Origin: Synaphobranchus kaupii
Lineage: Eukaryota; Chordata; Actinopteri; Anguilliformes; Synaphobranchidae
Assembly (NCBI GenBank): GCA_029718625.1
Contig: CM056376.1
Coordinates: forward strand, 90,091,675-90,155,674
Reading direction: 5' to 3'
DNA length: 64,000 nt
In this document: one piece after another, positions 44,693 to 57,004 of the stretch
Layout of the letters: each line of letters opens with the position of its first letter
Position numbering within the stretch: position 1 is the first letter of the stretch
Made by a program: the position numbers and the translations under genes
The notes under the pieces: generated by a model
What the model saw: the letters and a program-made list of their open reading frames with translations, nothing else
What the model was told of the DNA's origin: nothing
Databases searched by the model: none

Positions 44693-44696
44693 TTAA

Positions 44697-46080
44697 GTGT
44701 AAGATGACTATACGTCTACCTACCATGGGGTTTATGAAATCTCTCACTCCTTTCACTGCCTTTGGGTTCAGTTCCAAAGTAAGAGTGATTACAGAAGGAA
44801 CCCAGCGATTGATTTTAATTACGTTTCCGTCTACGCGTGGAGCGGGCTGAAAGCCGTGGGCGGTTCTGCAGTAGGCGTTGGTCTACTTAAGGGCCTAAAT
44901 GTGAAGGGTCCTTCTAATGAGTACACACGCGCACACACTCCATTATTACCGCACTCGCTCTCCCCTCTTTATTTCCACGCCGCGTCTGAAGACACAGAGA
45001 CGCGGTTTCCTGGGCTTGAGGTGGAAGCTTAGGCAACAGTTTTGTTTTCCGTATAGTTATAGCTCTTTTCTTTCTTTCTTTCTTTTTTTTTTAGGGGGTT
45101 AATGGTGTCACCCCGGAGCCCGTCTTTGTCAGAGACGGAGAGGGGGCAGAGGAAATGGGGCTGCTTTCCGGAAAGCCGGGAAAGGCGGCCGGCGCTTTCT
45201 CTTTATTGTGCCCATTAATTAAGTCCCCATCATCAGCCCCTCCCCCCCCCCAAGGGAACGCTGGGGAAAATAATTAAAATGATGCATGAGGGAAGCAGTT
45301 TAGCAATTCCAAATGTGATACGTGGAATGGGTTTGGAGCGTAATTAGACACGACGCGCTCGTTCCCGCGCGTAGGTCATAGCGGATAGCGGACCGGCCCG
45401 GGCTGCGCGACTCCGGATAAGAGAAGTCCCGGCGGGTAGGACACTGCCAAACACGCCCTGTCCCCCGCACCGTTCAGACAGTTTTGGGTAAACTGTGAAA
45501 CGTCCATTTGTCGTCTCCCAATTGCCCGTGTTTACTCGCCCGCCTCACGCCTCAAGAAGGCTGCGAAGCTGCCGAGAGCTCCTTAACTCGTTTGAAGCCC
45601 GAAACCTCACGCGAGCCAATTCAGACTGAAGTTCTCTGGTGGCGTCACCCAGACTTAGCACTGAGTATTAGCTCACAGTTAAGCGCCTTTTTTACAGCAA
45701 GGCACCATTTTGTGACATAGCGACAGGTTCCTGTATTTGTTTGACAATTTACTTCTATAACTACATTGTAACTACTGGTGTCACTGTGACAGCTACTGAT
45801 ATGAAGCCGTGTTTTCAGTTTTGTTATTTGGTATTAATAACCCCCTGTTCCTAGACGGCAGGTGTAATAACACAACAGTGTTATTCAATTTGATGACATT
45901 GTTGCTTTCTCTCCTACTGCTGAATAGGAGGGAGGTCGTGTTAACTCCGCAGGATAATAATGGATTCTTTTTTCAGCCGGGCTTTGGGGAGGAGCGGAGT
46001 AATGTTCTCTTTGAAGGCCACTCGTGGGAACATAGCATTACGGAGGGACTAGACTTTATAGTCAAGATCACCCTGAGGCA
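44697..46080. other. Intron, no gene recognised
   Basis: Pyrimidine run at 45062-45092. The longer open frame near 45809-46315 shows no recognisable domain and runs into CA repeats. Confidence 0.5.
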
Positions 46081-46082
46081 CG

Positions 46083-46225
46083 CACGACACGTGCTCACAC
46101 ACACGGACACATGCGCAGTCAACAGACGCGCGCGCGCACACACACACACACGCGCGCACACACACAAGCACTCGCGCACACATGCGCACACACACAAGCA
46201 CTCGCGCGCACACTCAAACGCTCAC
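46083..46225. repeat. (CA)n/(CG) microsatellite
   Basis: Interrupted CA array with cgcgcg inserts and a repeated caagcactcgcgcacac module. Confidence 0.9.
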
Positions 46226-47477
46226 AGAGTAAAGCGCAGGCTTTTATCTGACGGTTTTAGCCGTCGTCTGCCTGTGCCCGCGGAAGGCTACTGGGCTGAA
46301 ATGTGCGGCCAGTGATGAGCAGACAGCAGTTTGTACCCTGAGTCTAACCGAGAGAATGGCTGAGAGTGCGGAGGCCCCGATGCGCTGTGCGTTTCCTTTC
46401 CTCTGACGGGAACGTTCCTCTTAACTACATGAAGCCTCCAGGTAGAGCTAATCTCGCTTGTTAGCGGATGTTAACTGAACGCAGCCATCGAGTCCCATCG
46501 CGCTTCCTCAATATTTAATGCTTTTCCCATATTTAATTATATTCCGTCTCGGCACTTGACTGGAAACAGTGGGAACGCGCGACTGCGGCAAATTGACAGG
46601 CACTCTGCGCCTCGATTCCGCTGTTTACTCAGAAAATTGGGCGGATGCCTCCCTCGCGTTTGTTCAAATAGCGCTCCCATAAATATTCAAATTGAAGTTT
46701 GAGCGGGAATGTTTGATCGTTTTCCCAGCCACCCTCTGCGGCGGAGTGGAGAGGAGATCAGCAGTGTGACGCAGCCAGACAGCGGGCCTGATCCGACCGA
46801 GGGGTTTACTGTCATGGGATATAATAATTCATGACCCAACTCAGTTTAAAAAAAAAAAAAGTTAATAAAATAATAAAAAGTTTTATTTATTTATTTTTTG
46901 AAGAACTTTTGAAAAGTATTCACGAGACCACGAACCGTACACCAGAGCAGGTCTTAAATAACATGCATTTATAGATAAAGGACCGTTGTTTCAGCGGGGC
47001 TCTGCGCCCGTGTGTGCTAGAACGCAGGGATTACTCTGAGCACTTTAACATGTGTCCTGCTCAGTCGAGCGTGAAAAGCGCGCTGCTTTAATTATCGTCC
47101 CGAGATCAGCCTTCTGAGGGAAGCGAGCAGAAACATATTGCTCTTTTATTTGGTCATTTATTTCGGCGCAGTAAACCAGTCCACATCCTTTACAGGGAGG
47201 CGGTGGAACGGCGAAAAGCAAAAGGTCAGATTTAACTGAAAGGTTTTTAATTATTTTTGGCCTCAGTTCTGTGAGAAATTGTGAACGCGGAAATGTACGG
47301 AGGATTCCATTTTTAAATCGCCGGCTCATTCATCATTCAGATTTCACTTTGGTAAGGACGCCTTTTCCCTCCCGTTTCAGTAAAGTAAAAAACAGCTTAC
47401 ATTAATATCTGCCCCATTTTGCGTGTTTCTGAGGCATTTCAGTGTGTTTATACCTGCAGAACCTTTGATGTACAGAC

Positions 47478-47480
<3 letters not shown>
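46226..47480. other. Intron, nothing recognised
   Basis: AT- and A-rich tracts at 46848-46900; no repeat family or exon. Confidence 0.5.
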
Positions 47481-47510
<30 letters not shown>

Positions 47511-47522
47511 TAGACAGACAGT
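47478..47522. repeat. (GACA/GATA)n microsatellite
   Basis: About ten tetranucleotide units, ending 97 bases before the next exon. Confidence 0.95.
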
Positions 47523-47618
47523 TAGATGGACAGATGTGGAGCATTGAGCTGGGTACATGATGTCTGATGTACTTCCTCTGTGGTGACGTGTCGCTCCCTC
47601 CCCCCTCTCTCTCCGCAG

Positions 47619-47714
47619 GCCGAGCCGGAGGGGTTCTCCCATTTCCACCTGTACGTGTGCGCTGCCTTCCTGGTGCGATGGCGGAAGGAGATCCTGGAGG
47701 AGAAGGACTTCCAG
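47619..47714 (+). CDS. TBC1D22A: TBC1D22-type Rab-GAP, next internal exon
   Basis: This 96-nt exon in phase 0 at both ends follows a strong pyrimidine tract and acceptor (ctctctctccgcag) and is followed by a consensus donor (gtgagt at 47715). It encodes 32 residues, from AEPEGFSHFHLYVCAAFL to KEILEEKDFQ. These continue directly from the ...WDTYQ end of the upstream exon, as in vertebrate TBC1D22 proteins (WDTYQ-S/A-EP-x-GFSHFHLYVCAAFL). The segment forms late helices of the TBC fold. The VRWRKEILEEKDFQ ending fits the A paralogue better than the B paralogue as I recall them. The following exon, expected to begin ELLLFLQNLP or similar, was not found downstream, so the next intron exceeds 16 kb. 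Both exons are intact. Confidence 0.85.
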
Positions 47715-47869
47715 GTGAGTGCGCCACGCCGGTGTCCTCGCCTCCTCTCCGCCGTCGCTATTAGCCGCGGGTGTCAGGAGGTCGCCGCGGCTGCATTAGT
47801 GTGATGACAGCGGCAGCTGCCGTAAGGTGACTTTGCCGCGGCATTTCAGAGCTCCCGTCCGCCGCCGCG

Positions 47870-48110
47870 CCTCCCCGCTCCCCCCTCCCCTCTCTCCGCC
47901 CACCTGCTTTCACGCTCCACCCCTCTCCTCACCTCCTCGCTTTCAGCTCCCCTCCGTTCGCCCGACCACCTACCTGACTTCGCCCCCCTCCCGCCCCTGC
48001 TCTCCTGCTCTCCAAGGACTTTCGCTCATCCTCGACTGATGCTCCTCTTTTTTTTGCGCCTCGCTAATTTCCTGGAGGGCAAGGCTGGGCGGGGCGGGCG
48101 CTCGCGCTCG
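47870..48110. other. C/T-rich intron start
   Basis: Strongly pyrimidine-rich on the + strand, then (CGCTCG)n near 48100. No exon. Confidence 0.5.
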
Positions 48111-48224
48111 CGCTCGATTGAGGCGTGGCCACGGAACTGCGCACAGCCCCTCAGCTCCGCCCCGGCCCCTGCCCTTTTCCTCTTCAACGCGGACGGCAGC
48201 ACGGCCTCATGGCTCAGAAACTGC

Positions 48225-48335
48225 CCTTATTTCCGGAAAATTCCCAGGCAGGACATTGCAGTCGTGCCCTGGAGCCCAGGCTCTTAACCTGAATCTCCAC
48301 AGTAAATATCCAACAGTACAAATGGATCCTTTGCA
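48225..48335 (+). mobile_element. V-SINE fragment lacking its tRNA head
   Basis: aattcccaggcaggacattg and cttaacctgaatctccacag followed by tacaaatggat match the body of the SINE at 41348-41584. Confidence 0.65.
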
Positions 48336-48429
48336 ACGGTGGACAATTTTCGTGCCGGAGGGACAAACGCCTTTCGCAATAATTGGTCAGCAGGCCCTGT
48401 TCTCAAAGACCGGACCACGACGTCCATTC

Positions 48430-48645
48430 AAACTGACATTCATTTTCACCTCTTTCTTTCTCTCATTATTTCTGTCTCTCCCCCTCTCCCTACTGTTTTT
48501 ACTCTTTCTCCTCCTCTCCCTACTAACTGTTTTTAGTCTCTCTCTCTCTCTCCCGGACCGCCTCACTCTGCTTCTCTCGTTCATTCTCTACCTTCTCCTC
48601 CTGTCTTTGTCTCTCTCTCCTGGCTCTCTCTCCCTCCCCCGCGCG
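48430..48645. repeat. (CT)n-rich low-complexity tract
   Basis: Long interrupted pyrimidine tract dominated by ctctcc/ctctct. Confidence 0.85.
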
Positions 48646-49937
48646 GATGCTCCGGTCAGACTGCAGGCTGAGTATAAAAGGGAGTGTGCGGCGTGTTAAA
48701 TATGCGGAGTCGCCGGAGCGCATCGGCCACGCCACGTCCGCTTGATTTACGGCGTTTGCAGTACCCCACCGATCGCACGCTGTCCCCTGCACCGCAACCA
48801 TTCACGTTTCAGCTCCCGGTCCGCGCACGGCCGATTAATTTATGGTCATTGATTTGAGGAATAGACCCCCCCTCCCCCCTCCCCCTTTACTCCAGCTGAT
48901 GGGAAGATTTGAAATGATCTGTGGATTGGAGTCTTCTGTTAGGAGTTATCGCCGGAGCGGGAATTGTCTTGTCTCCGTCTTTCTCTCTGCAATAATATAA
49001 TAATCCTGATGATTCATCTGTCAATGGAGGCAGAGAAGGCATCATGATGAGAAATAAAAATAGAAAGCGGTTCAAAGGTAGGGATTGGATTTGATCTCCC
49101 CCGCGATGTACCCTCCGAGCGACTATGAAGTTTATATTAAAGATTGATTTTTTTTGGGGGGCGGGTTTGTGTGACCTCTGATTGTGTGTGGAAATCAGCT
49201 CTCCCCTCTCTGACTCCAGGGTGAAGTTCAGAGAAGCTATGAGGCTGTCAGTCACAGCGCACACACGCCCCCTCCACTGTTTTCACCACTATCTAACCCC
49301 GCCCCCCCCCCCCCCAAAAAAAAATCTTACTCTAGAGCACCTCAGAATGCCTTAATCTGTTCTACTGCCACCACCTTCTTTATCTGCGTCCGTGTACGCC
49401 TTTCACTCGCCTTAAGATGTGTGCTACATGTGCACCGTTGATTTATGGGTAATGTGGTGACAGGACTTTCTTGCAGTTAAAATGTGTAGATGAATCATCT
49501 ACTAGAATTATATTTAGATAATTACATTTTGATATGTGTGTATTTGTACTAACAATACAATATTATATTAACTATTACAATAATGCCTGGGTGTGGTGAA
49601 GGTGTTCTGTCCAAGCTTTCTCTCAGAAGTAATAAACCTAACCTTACTAACCTCATTTGGGAATCAGTAGGGCGTAACAAGCAATGATTTGCTAATGCTT
49701 GATGCGAACACGAGTAATGTGTCATGAATGATGTAAATGCTCAGAGGGACCACCTTTTCGTGCGATATGGACATACATCTTTGTTGCGTGAACAGACTCC
49801 CCTCCCGCAGATTAAAGAAGGCGCCGATTGTGTACACTTTTTGCCTCGTTTGTTTTTCTTGTGCCGATCTTTTGGAGTCTTCTTTACACAGGATGGCTGC
49901 GTCTGAAGTTCCTGCATCCGTTATTAGACGGCGCCGA
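48646..49937. other. Intron, nothing recognised
   Basis: A C run at 49303-49315; otherwise no identifiable repeat or exon. Confidence 0.5.
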
Positions 49938-50075
49938 TTTGCATGCGGCTCTAAGCCATTAGGCACCCCGGCGGGGGCGGGGGCGGTGTCGGCGGTGTCT
50001 GGAACGTTTGTCACGCCGCGTCTCTGCCGCCTGCCGCGCGGGCGTTCGTTCGCTGGGAATTCGTGTCGTCCTTTG
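49938..50075 (+). repeat. GC-rich duplicated segment, copy A
   Basis: It shares gcatgcggct, aagcc, ggtgtc, ggtgtctggaa, ttgtca, gcctgc and gaattcgtgtcgtc-type blocks, in the same order, with 53853-53990. Confidence 0.65.
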
Positions 50076-51790
50076 AAGCGGTTTCCCGCGTCCGCGCTGA
50101 CAGCGAAAGGGAGGCCGTCGCCGGAGCGGTTATCTGCGATGTGTTAATTACGCCACGTTACGCACCCGCAGCTCGCTTTCGACGCGACTCGTCTTCATCA
50201 GGGAGAGCAGCCAGGCTCCCCGAACCTCGCGGCTTGGTGACTTCTCGCAGGCTAGCGTTGGAAATATACGTATACATGTATATATTAGCATTGGGTGCTA
50301 AGGAAAACGTGTCCTTTAATGAGCATGGGGAGCACGGGTGGTGATTAAACATTGGTGGACAGGCCACTCGCAAGGTAAAACACGATAAAACATTTATTTT
50401 TTTAGAGAAGCTACAGATTTGACTTTTGGCACAAGGCAGGCTTCGAATCTGTGAGACAGTTCAGGCTCTCCATTGTCTTTCACTTCATAGGGCCTAATAA
50501 GCACCTACGAACATCCTGTATGCGGCCTGGTCAGTTTGAGGTCCGTAATGTAAAACGATTCTTTAACGAGCCTCCCGTGTGCGTCGCTCGGGAGTCGCAG
50601 CCGAGCCAAATGCACGTGAACTTTGGAAAAGTGTGCGGTGAGGCGAGGGTGTGGAGACGCGGGCGGATCCCTGTTACGTGCCTCACTTCTCCTCGCTGGC
50701 CTTCAGGCCCCTCCCAGGCAGCGCCGGCCCGGACGCCGCCCGCGCAACCGCACCGCCGCCGCACCGTTTGCTTTTCGGTTATTTCCGCGCGGGACGTAAA
50801 TAATTCTCCTTGTAGCGAAATGGAGGGAGCTGAAAAAAAAGGAAAACGGCCGTCGTTCTGAGACGGTTCTCCGCCAACGCGGGGTCATCCGGGGTCCAGA
50901 AATCTCCCCCGTTGTGGGTCTTGCCTGGTCCCATGCAGACAAATGTCAAAGTCGGTTGGCATTTAGCGCGGGCAGTCCGAAGCAAACGAGCTCTCATTAG
51001 AGCGTTTGTTTATGGCATTATCGCGAGTCCCGTGTCGAACGAACCAAACGGATGCATGGGCTAGAAACAGGGCTGCGTCTTGGGTCTTATTATTTCCATT
51101 GACTTCCCATGTTTTGACTGAAGTATAATGGAGCAATGCGCTGTAGGCATATAACATTTCACAGTGAAGAATGGCACTACGACACTGCTCCCTGTGCAAT
51201 ATCAAGTCCTTTATATTTACGCTGAGCTCAGTAAGTCAATAAAAGAGAGACACAGGAAGGAATAGGATTTTTACCTCTCGTATCAATCAGTCCCTTAGAG
51301 ACGCGGCGTGAGAAATGGGGCGTGGAAAAAAGGAGTTACCGACCAATCAGCTTGCTGTGTGGTCTCGGGTTGCGGGTGGGAGGGGGCGTCGCCGTCTGTC
51401 GAACAGATTAGTGCATAAGCCTGATCACTGGCTGCGCAGAAGACTGATCTGTTGAGGAGGGAGCAGTCACATATATATCTCTAACTGAGCATGCTGGGAA
51501 TCGTGTGAATTGCATGGAATCAAATAAATGAAAAACTGTGCAACCCCACAATAAAGTGTTAGGCATGTTATATCATCATAGGCAACGGTGATTTGGTCTT
51601 CTGACATTCTACAGGCTGCCTGAAACCAAAGTTACCCTTCAAACACACAAGTATCAAGTATCAAACACAAGACGGAAGAGACGGAAATAAGTATCGAACA
51701 TCAAGACTGGTGTCCATGCTTGCGTTTGGAGAGTGTGTGGGCAGTTTTCGTTTTTCGCTTTGAGAGCAGGATGAAGAGCCTCGCACGTCC
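50076..51790. other. Intron, nothing recognised
   Basis: A CpG-rich patch near 50600-50800. No exon or repeat family. Confidence 0.45.
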
Positions 51791-51797
51791 GCCCCAA

Positions 51798-51895
51798 GAG
51801 CCAGCGTGGTCTCACTGGGGATTTGAACCCACAACCCTCTGGTCAGCGGTCAGGCGTCTGCCGCCTGGTCCGCCACGGGGGCGTCGCCGTTACAA
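51798..51895 (-). mobile_element. tRNA-derived SINE head fragment
   Basis: On the minus strand, cgtggcggaccaggcggcag is followed by a B box (gtgggttcaaatcccc). There is no acceptor-stem match or cloverleaf, so it is not a functional tRNA gene. Confidence 0.5.
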
Positions 51896-53852
51896 GCCGC
51901 CCCGCCGCGCCTCGCCCTTACCTGTCGCTGCCCCGCCCCCACGGGAGAGGGCACCCGACCTGCCATCTGTCTCCCGTTCTCCTACCCGCCCGCCCGCCTC
52001 CCTCTGAGAAAACGCTCGGCCCTCAAAATCAACCACCGTTCCCTTTGGCCTGGGTCGCCGGGCGGGCACAGATGCATCTCTGGCAAGGCCAGCGGGAGGC
52101 GCTGTTTCTCCAGCCCCGGCACTGCTCTCAGACGCAGGGACCGACCCCTCCCGCTCGATCTCGTTCGGCGTCCCGTGCATTTAGCAACCAAGAGGACGAC
52201 GGCCCGCGCAGTCTCGTTTGGAAGTTAGGCACCACTGTTTCTATTTTGTACTTGTTTGTTCTTTTTTTCGTTTTTCTCGGCAGAACACGTCAGCGTCGCG
52301 AGTCCGTGCTGAATCCGTTTAAACAAGTTTAAAAGCGGATGGAAATGGACTGGCGAATAAAAAGAAGAAGGCAAAAAAGAGGAAAATCAATGCGCTCCTT
52401 AGCAGTTTTAATGGTTTGATTTAAAGTGAGCCGTGGTCCGTAACGCCAGCCCTTTGAACCATGACTTGAAAGGCTGAAATGTCTGCTTTTTTTTTTTTTT
52501 TTTTCTAATTTAGTTTTTTTATAGGCCCTCCAAACCCCACGTCGCTGCCCCTGCTTCGCACACGGACCGTCTCGCATTTAACACGTTATGCAGAAAATGT
52601 GAAGCGGCGCGGTCATTCTCACCGGCGCTTAGCCTCCTGTTCGGACCCCAGTTTGAAATCCATAAGCACAGGTTGGGCAAGTTCCAGTCTATAGCTCCAA
52701 TATGATTGAAATGTGCAAAAGAAGTGATTAATGTATTTTTATACTACAGTGTAAGGGAGAAGAGTAATTCGAGATTTCTTGACACAGGGGATTTGTTAGC
52801 GAAACCCTTATCTTTTCCCATTGATATTTGCACTGTTGATTATGAGAGGCTTGCATGTTGCCATGGCATAAAGGAAACAAGGTCTTTGAGATAAATGAGT
52901 AGCATTACAGTAGCCTGTGATAGAAATATTTGAGCAAAGCATTACATTTCACACATGCGGAAACTGAGAGATTACACCACAAGCAAAATATATTTTCAAA
53001 TAACTGCTGTGGGAGTTTTTATTCAGTGCCGGGAGGTGTCAGTAACTGCAGTGTAAAAAATGATTAACAGCCAATAGCAGGTGAGGGGGAAAAAAAGTAG
53101 GCGGTGGCTTGCTGTGTACAGTACAGCAGAGTGTGGAATGGAAGCTATGTGGTCAAGATTGCAAGCGATTATGCGCCGAAGTATAGTCCGATACAAGCAA
53201 AGAAAAATCAACACAGTCCCTCTATGCATGTGTTTTTTTATTTATTATTATGCTGTTAATGAACATAGCCATATACAGAGTTGTAGCCTGAGGCAAGAAT
53301 GTTTCTACATTTTTCTATCACCGGGTGGCATTTCAAAAACTATACTTGAGTAATCGAAAAATCCGTCTCATTCATCTCTTCCCGTTGCCTCTTTGACACG
53401 CGTCGTCAAATCTCGGGTTGTGAAAGCGGCCGGCTGTGCCCAAGCCTCGCACCTTACCCAGACTGATGCCGCCGACCTGTCGCGAGATTTCAGGCTGAGT
53501 GATGGAGAGCAGCGAGGGCGGGATGTTCAGATTCTGAAACGAGGCGCCGTTTCGGACGCGGTGAAGTGATCCCTCTGGAACCCCCTCTGCGTCAGCAGCC
53601 CCCCCCTCCCCCCCCCCCAGTCTCCTCAGACCACCACAGGCCGGTGCTTCTGGTTCAGTCTCCTTTACTGCTAGTCTCTCGGCACACTGCGGTGAGGTGC
53701 ATTGACGTGCGGTGGTTCGCAATCTTGAAGCTGTTTAGTGAGACAATATTTTTCACTGTGCACCACGCCCCATTGAAATGTATCCATTTTCAAATATGGA
53801 ATCCAGGATTTGGACACAGTAGCCAGTGTTTGATGCCAGGGTAAATAATTGC
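51896..53852. other. Intron, nothing recognised
   Basis: T run at 52487-52503 and C runs near 53600. No exon or repeat family. Confidence 0.45.
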
Positions 53853-53990
53853 ATGCGGCTGCAAGCCTTTGAGGTGCACTGGTGGGGAGGGTGCGGGGGG
53901 AGGGGGGGGGGGGTGTCGGGTGTCTGGAATGGTTGTCATGGCGCCTGTTTGTCGCCTGCCATGCCGGCGTTCACAGGAAATTCACGTCGT
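53853..53990 (+). repeat. GC-rich duplicated segment, copy B
   Basis: A diverged partner of 49938-50075. It runs from tgcatgcggct through a G run (53894-53912) and ggtgtctggaatggttgtca to cacgtcgtcaagtttga. Confidence 0.65.
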
Positions 53991-54889
53991 CAAGTTTGAC
54001 TAATGGGAATGTCCGTGGAACGTATACATCGCGCGACCCTGCTCAAATCCTGCCGCGATCGGCAGTTTGGGATAGCTTCGCCGGATCGAAAGGTTTGTGA
54101 GCCGATCCGCTCAGCCGTCCTCTGGAAATGTTCCGCAAGCCGGCTCAGTATGGGTGCAGCCAGAGCCCTCTTCGCTCTCAATTGAGGGCGGCCTTCTGCA
54201 CGCTTCCCAAACCATGTTAATCTCCCTGTAGAGCGCTATACTCGTAACACTCGCTGGAGACAGTGTACCAGAACCACCGCTAAACTCTCCTTTTCATTGG
54301 CCGGTTAGCCGCGCTTTGATCCTCCATTTCAGTGCTGCACTCAGAGAGGCTAAGCGCTCAACATTTGAAACTCATTCCCAAGGGCCTAAGTTGCCCCTTG
54401 ATTTGATTTTAAAGCACACGGCCTTTCTATATATAATTTACTATTTATATATTTATTTTGCAGATGTTCTTATGCAGTGCAGCTTTCGGTAAATTCATAT
54501 GATTGGAGCGTCAGGAGTATATGGACAGAACAGGCAATTAGGCAGTGATTGCGCATCAGGATCAAAGTTTTAATGCTCAGCAGTCATAGTAGCCCACGTA
54601 TACCGTAATACGTGAAAATTATTACAACGGCAGCCTGTCTGCATCATACACTAATAAAGATCTATAAACATAACAATGTTATATCATACAGGTTTAATTT
54701 ACACTCTTATGTCATAATAGCGTACTGTGAGAAAGAATGGTGGAAAAGTTCTCCTTCATAGCTGAACTGTTTTATACTGCTGTGTTCACTCGGGGTGTGG
54801 AAGGATTGGTTATTGGGTGAGAGAACATGTGCAGGTTTTTTAGACTGATTGTGAAGTCAGAGCAAGTGTTTTTTCAGTCAGTTTATAAT

Positions 54890-55103
54890 GGGCCAGAAAT
54901 GTGATGCAATGGTTAGGAAACTCGGCTTGAAACATAAGGTTGTACCGGAGGTCTCCAGATGGATATTTGTGCCTTTGAGCAAGACACTCTTTTTTAATTG
55001 CTTTAGTAAATGTTGAGCTGTATAAATGACTGATATGTAAAATGTAAGCTCTGTAAATTGCACTGGATTTGGGAGTCTACTGATGAAAATAAAGTAAATC
55101 AAC
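54890..55103 (+). mobile_element. Diverged V-SINE
   Basis: Matching blocks are gatgcaatggttaggaaact (A-box region), gcctttgagcaagacactc, gagctgtataaatgactgat and gtctactgatgaaaataaag (tail). It is considerably older than the 41348 copy. Confidence 0.7.
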
Positions 55104-55414
55104 GTCAAACATAAAAATAATCGGCAGGCAGCTTGAGCACTTATTAACTGTTTCTGATTTGCACACTACCTTCAGCAGACAGGAAGGCAGAAACGCTTGT
55201 GGTATTCCACCAGTGATTCTAAACCTATGTTGATTTCCTTCACCCCGAGCGTAGCCTGATGCTGTGTCGTGCAGTAGTTCAGCGTGAATGCTAGTATGAC
55301 TTTGGTTATATAATAGCTCTCCGGGTTGCTCCAGTTCTACTTTAGTCTGCTAGGTTTTGTTCTTCTCTGTCAGTTGGATGGATATTTTTCCAGTCATTGT
55401 TCAGAATGTATTTT

Positions 55415-55415
<1 letters not shown>

Positions 55416-55456
<41 letters not shown>

Positions 55457-55492
55457 CGTGCGTGTGTGTGTGTGTTTGTTTGCGTGCGTGTG
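55416..55492. repeat. (GT)n microsatellite
   Basis: Interrupted GT array with gcgtgcgt inserts. Confidence 0.9.
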
Positions 55493-56810
55493 CAATTGAT
55501 TGTATCCTTACTGCCACTGGTTCACCTGATGCTCTACTGTGTTAATGTGTTGCTTTTTATTCTGCACGTATTCTGTTGTTTTTAGCGCTCTCATGAAATT
55601 GACTTGATGTATCATGCCATGGTGGCCCTGCTTCTGGAGAATGAATAAATAATAGTAATCTGGTGCCACCCCCTAAGTGGAACCTGTCCATGTTTCATCC
55701 ATTTCAATTATTGTGAAGGTTTGGACAGTATAAAATCTAATAGCCCGAGAGACTGAAAAAACAGGGCGGCTTTCTCAGCGTTCAGTTCATAGACAGCAGT
55801 GGGGGTGGGAGGAGCGTGGATCAGTTCGTGCTCATTAAATTCATTATCCTGCCAAATTAAATACCAGAAAATATCCATTGCTAATGTTCCCTTACGTTCT
55901 ACCCCAGGTGATTAGAGCAGCAGAAAATGAACGGATTCCCTTCTCGTTCCGAATGACTCGGCTATCGCTAACGGCTGTCGCTAACGGTTGCTATCTTGGA
56001 ACTGGCTGTACGAGTGCTGACAGACCCAAGGGCTGTGGCATTCCCTAGTGAGGCTTTATATAAGATGATGTTTGCAAGCTGTAAAAATAAAAAAAGATAC
56101 ACAGTGTGAATATAAAAACAAATACATAAATAGAGACAGTCATAAATAAATAATCACCAACATGTTGGGATTTCCCAAAGAAACATCATTCCTTCATGCT
56201 TTGGAATGTGCTGTAAATTCACAAGTAAATAATTTTTTGGTACAGTACGTGCAGAGTTTAATGTAGTAATGAGTGCCGTTGGAGTTCAGCTTTTGTGAGC
56301 CGTGGAAGTCTCCGGAGGTCATAGCGGAGATCGTGGAGGTGAACGTGCGATGCCGCTCCAGGACTCACAGACCGACGCTGAATAAGGATTAGTCATGGCT
56401 CTCGGGCATGAAAACTCAGCCTGGGAGCCAAAGGCTGGGACGGGTATGGAGCTGTGTGTTCGTTAATGCTAAAATCCTTCCCCGTTTCCTCACCTTAATC
56501 TGCTGAACGGTAGGTCCTCTTCCAAGAAACGTAACCGGCGTTGTCTATTTGCAGGGCCTGACTTGTGATTCAAGATTCAAATGTTGTCATCCTCTGATTG
56601 GTTTGCTGCAAACCCGCATTTCTTTTGTTCCAGTTCCTTCTGCTTTTCGCGGCACTTTTAACGTCTACTTGACACGCGATGTCCAGTCGAAATGGTCCAA
56701 CTGGCACAATATTTTTTCTTGCCTCCCCATGTAACTTGGCTGTATGGAAACATGTCAACTCATGGTTGGTGTGTAGGTGCGTGGGTTTTGGAGGGATGTT
56801 ATAATATCCC
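55493..56810. other. Intron, nothing recognised
   Basis: No exon, RNA gene or recognised repeat. Confidence 0.45.
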
Positions 56811-56814
56811 CAAT

Positions 56815-56850
56815 GTAGTAGTAGTAGTAGTAGTAGTAATACTAATAATA
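56815..56850. repeat. (TAG)n trinucleotide repeat
   Basis: About eight tag/taa units. Confidence 0.9.
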
Positions 56851-57004
56851 ATCACCATAATTCTCTTTATAGTAGTCATATTCATACTCGTGTTAATCAA
56901 AATCATAAAATTAAAGATCATTGATAGGTTAAACCTTTATAGACTTTATTGCATTTATTGAGCACTTTACTGGGATTTTAAAAAGGTCTCCTACTGAAAT
57001 ACTA

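Larger units (their letters stand above)
19748..47618 (+). other. Complete 27.9-kb intron between the two TBC1D22 exons
   Basis: It is bounded by GT (19748) and AG (47617-47618), phase 0. It begins with 1.1 kb of CA-rich minisatellite and contains an antisense DIRS retrotransposon, several DNA transposons, SINEs and three sizeable minisatellites. No additional exon was recognised. Confidence 0.85.

Noticed and set aside
45809..46315. 168-codon frame with a hydrophobic stretch
   Set aside because: No recognisable family. The C-terminal part is CA microsatellite.
19620..47714. Assignment to TBC1D22B instead of TBC1D22A
   Set aside because: Not excluded, only less likely: the second exon ends VRWRKEILEEKDFQ, which fits the A paralogue better from memory. 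Alignment to both paralogues would settle it.
51798..51895. tRNA gene candidate
   Set aside because: It has a B box but no paired acceptor stem or anticodon arm; it is better explained as a SINE head.
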